Of a DNA stretch of 64,000 nucleotides, positions 63,581 to 64,000 are shown one piece after another; position 1 is the first letter of the stretch; each line of letters opens with the position of its first letter. The stretch covers positions 1 to 64,000 of the forward strand of contig NZ_QLYZ01000005.1 of the NCBI RefSeq assembly GCF_003350325.1, written 5' to 3'. The DNA is from Vibrio rhodolitus (GTDB lineage: Bacteria; Pseudomonadota; Gammaproteobacteria; Enterobacterales; Vibrionaceae). Made by a program: the position numbers and the translations under genes. Below the pieces are notes generated by a model. That model made no database searches. It saw only the letters and a list, made by a program, of their open reading frames with translations, and had not been told where the DNA came from.

Positions 63581-64000
63581 TTTCTGCCCCTGATAATTAG
63601 AATGCGGTATGTCGTAACATTATTTCGCATTATAAAATAAGTGATTTTGTTCTGCTATTGTTTTTGGTCAATTTTTGCGGTTTCTTTTGTGAAATATGGT
63701 TGTTGGTCATAACGCATACGTTTGCTTGTTGTTTTTATGTAACTTAATTGGCGGTTAAATGTGTGATTTTTAATTGGTCGAACTATCAATAAAGCGGCAT
63801 CAGTAACCGGGTGTAGTGACATGATATCGTGCAAGAAATCAGCATAAAAAACCGAACATTATCGCTATATTTGAGCAATTCACATATCCTATAGAAACGA
63901 GATATAACAAGGCGAAGCGAGTTGCATATCTTATAGTAGTGGGTCGAAACAAGGTAGGCAGATTAGTGTTAAACACGATGTGTGAAGTTTATTGATGAAT
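63581..64000. promoter_or_regulatory. nagB upstream region to the window edge
   Basis: These 420 bp contain no gene. The first 80 bases hold the nagB leader and a candidate NagC operator. The rest is AT-rich, with a weak direct repeat CATATC(C/T)TATAG at 63883 and 63925. Nothing else was recognised. Confidence 0.55.
63620..63640. promoter_or_regulatory. Candidate NagC operator before nagB
   Basis: TTATTT-CGCATTATA-AAATAA is a symmetric 21-bp element with TTATTT/AAATAA arms, the core features of NagC boxes. It lies 40 bases before the nagB ATG. Confidence 0.45.

Noticed and set aside
63883..63936. Direct repeat CATATC(C/T)TATAG near the right edge
   Set aside because: Only one 12-base match with one mismatch and a distant AACAAGG; too little to define an element at the window end.

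Overview
The window reads as a stretch of a Vibrio genome, most likely from chromosome II. It carries malT/malP/malQ/glgB in the order known from the V. cholerae small chromosome. It also carries a close relative of the dicarboxylate transporter VcINDY, a secreted GH18 chitinase, NhaD, an adjacent speA/speB pair, nagB and a divergent maoP/hdfR pair. Nearly all genes are intact, tightly packed and typical of one genomic background. No rRNA, tRNA, CRISPR array, plasmid or phage module was seen. Family assignments come from motifs read in the sequence and from memory of the families; no database was searched.

Layout. 1-1.2 kb: the right end of an IS3-family element, the tail of a gene it appears to have cut, a small membrane protein and decayed coding remnants. 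1.2-10.1 kb: a hydrolase, a chemoreceptor, the chitinase, a TPR protein, a nitroreductase, a LysR regulator and an acetyltransferase. 10.1-20.4 kb: maltodextrin and glycogen metabolism (malT divergent from malP-malQ, then glgB), with CRP-like and MalT-box-like sites in the divergent region. 20.5-26.3 kb: membrane proteins, a TetR regulator whose operator-like motif recurs before a lipase-like hydrolase, the INDY-type carrier and a NifW-like protein. 26.4-35.7 kb: RidA, agmatinase and arginine decarboxylase, MaoP and HdfR, azoreductase and a pyruvate formate-lyase without its activase. 36.0-41.9 kb: alkylation repair (Ada-AlkA fusion coupled to Ogt), a 57-residue cysteine protein, a CYTH/CyaB enzyme coupled to a DEAD-box helicase, a charged periplasmic protein and NhaD. 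42.4-47.6 kb: a YjiH/YjiG-type transporter pair with an M20 peptidase, and a DAACS carrier with two CRP-like sites. 47.8-51.6 kb: an AT-rich phosphoethanolamine-transferase-like gene and a cytochrome c'/b561/MarR locus around a 24-bp perfect palindrome. 51.6-62.7 kb: detoxification, efflux and regulator genes, ArfB and Fpr. 62.8-64 kb: nagB.

How it works together. Extracellular chitin is cut by the chitinase, and NagB returns the amino sugar to glycolysis. Maltodextrins are degraded by MalP/MalQ, and GlgB makes branched glycogen. SpeA and SpeB make putrescine from arginine. Several transporters (INDY, DAACS, NhaD, YjiHG) couple to Na+ or H+ in ways suited to a marine bacterium.

The strongest unexplained signals are a 24-bp perfect inverted repeat between divergent cytochrome genes, a heptanucleotide tandem repeat directly before the Ada-AlkA gene, an 18-bp tandem repeat that multiplies the last codons and stop of a DUF1330 gene, a NifW-like gene without nif neighbours, and an IS-cut gene with an overlapping membrane-protein gene at the left edge. 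No entirely new multi-gene system could be demonstrated from sequence alone.
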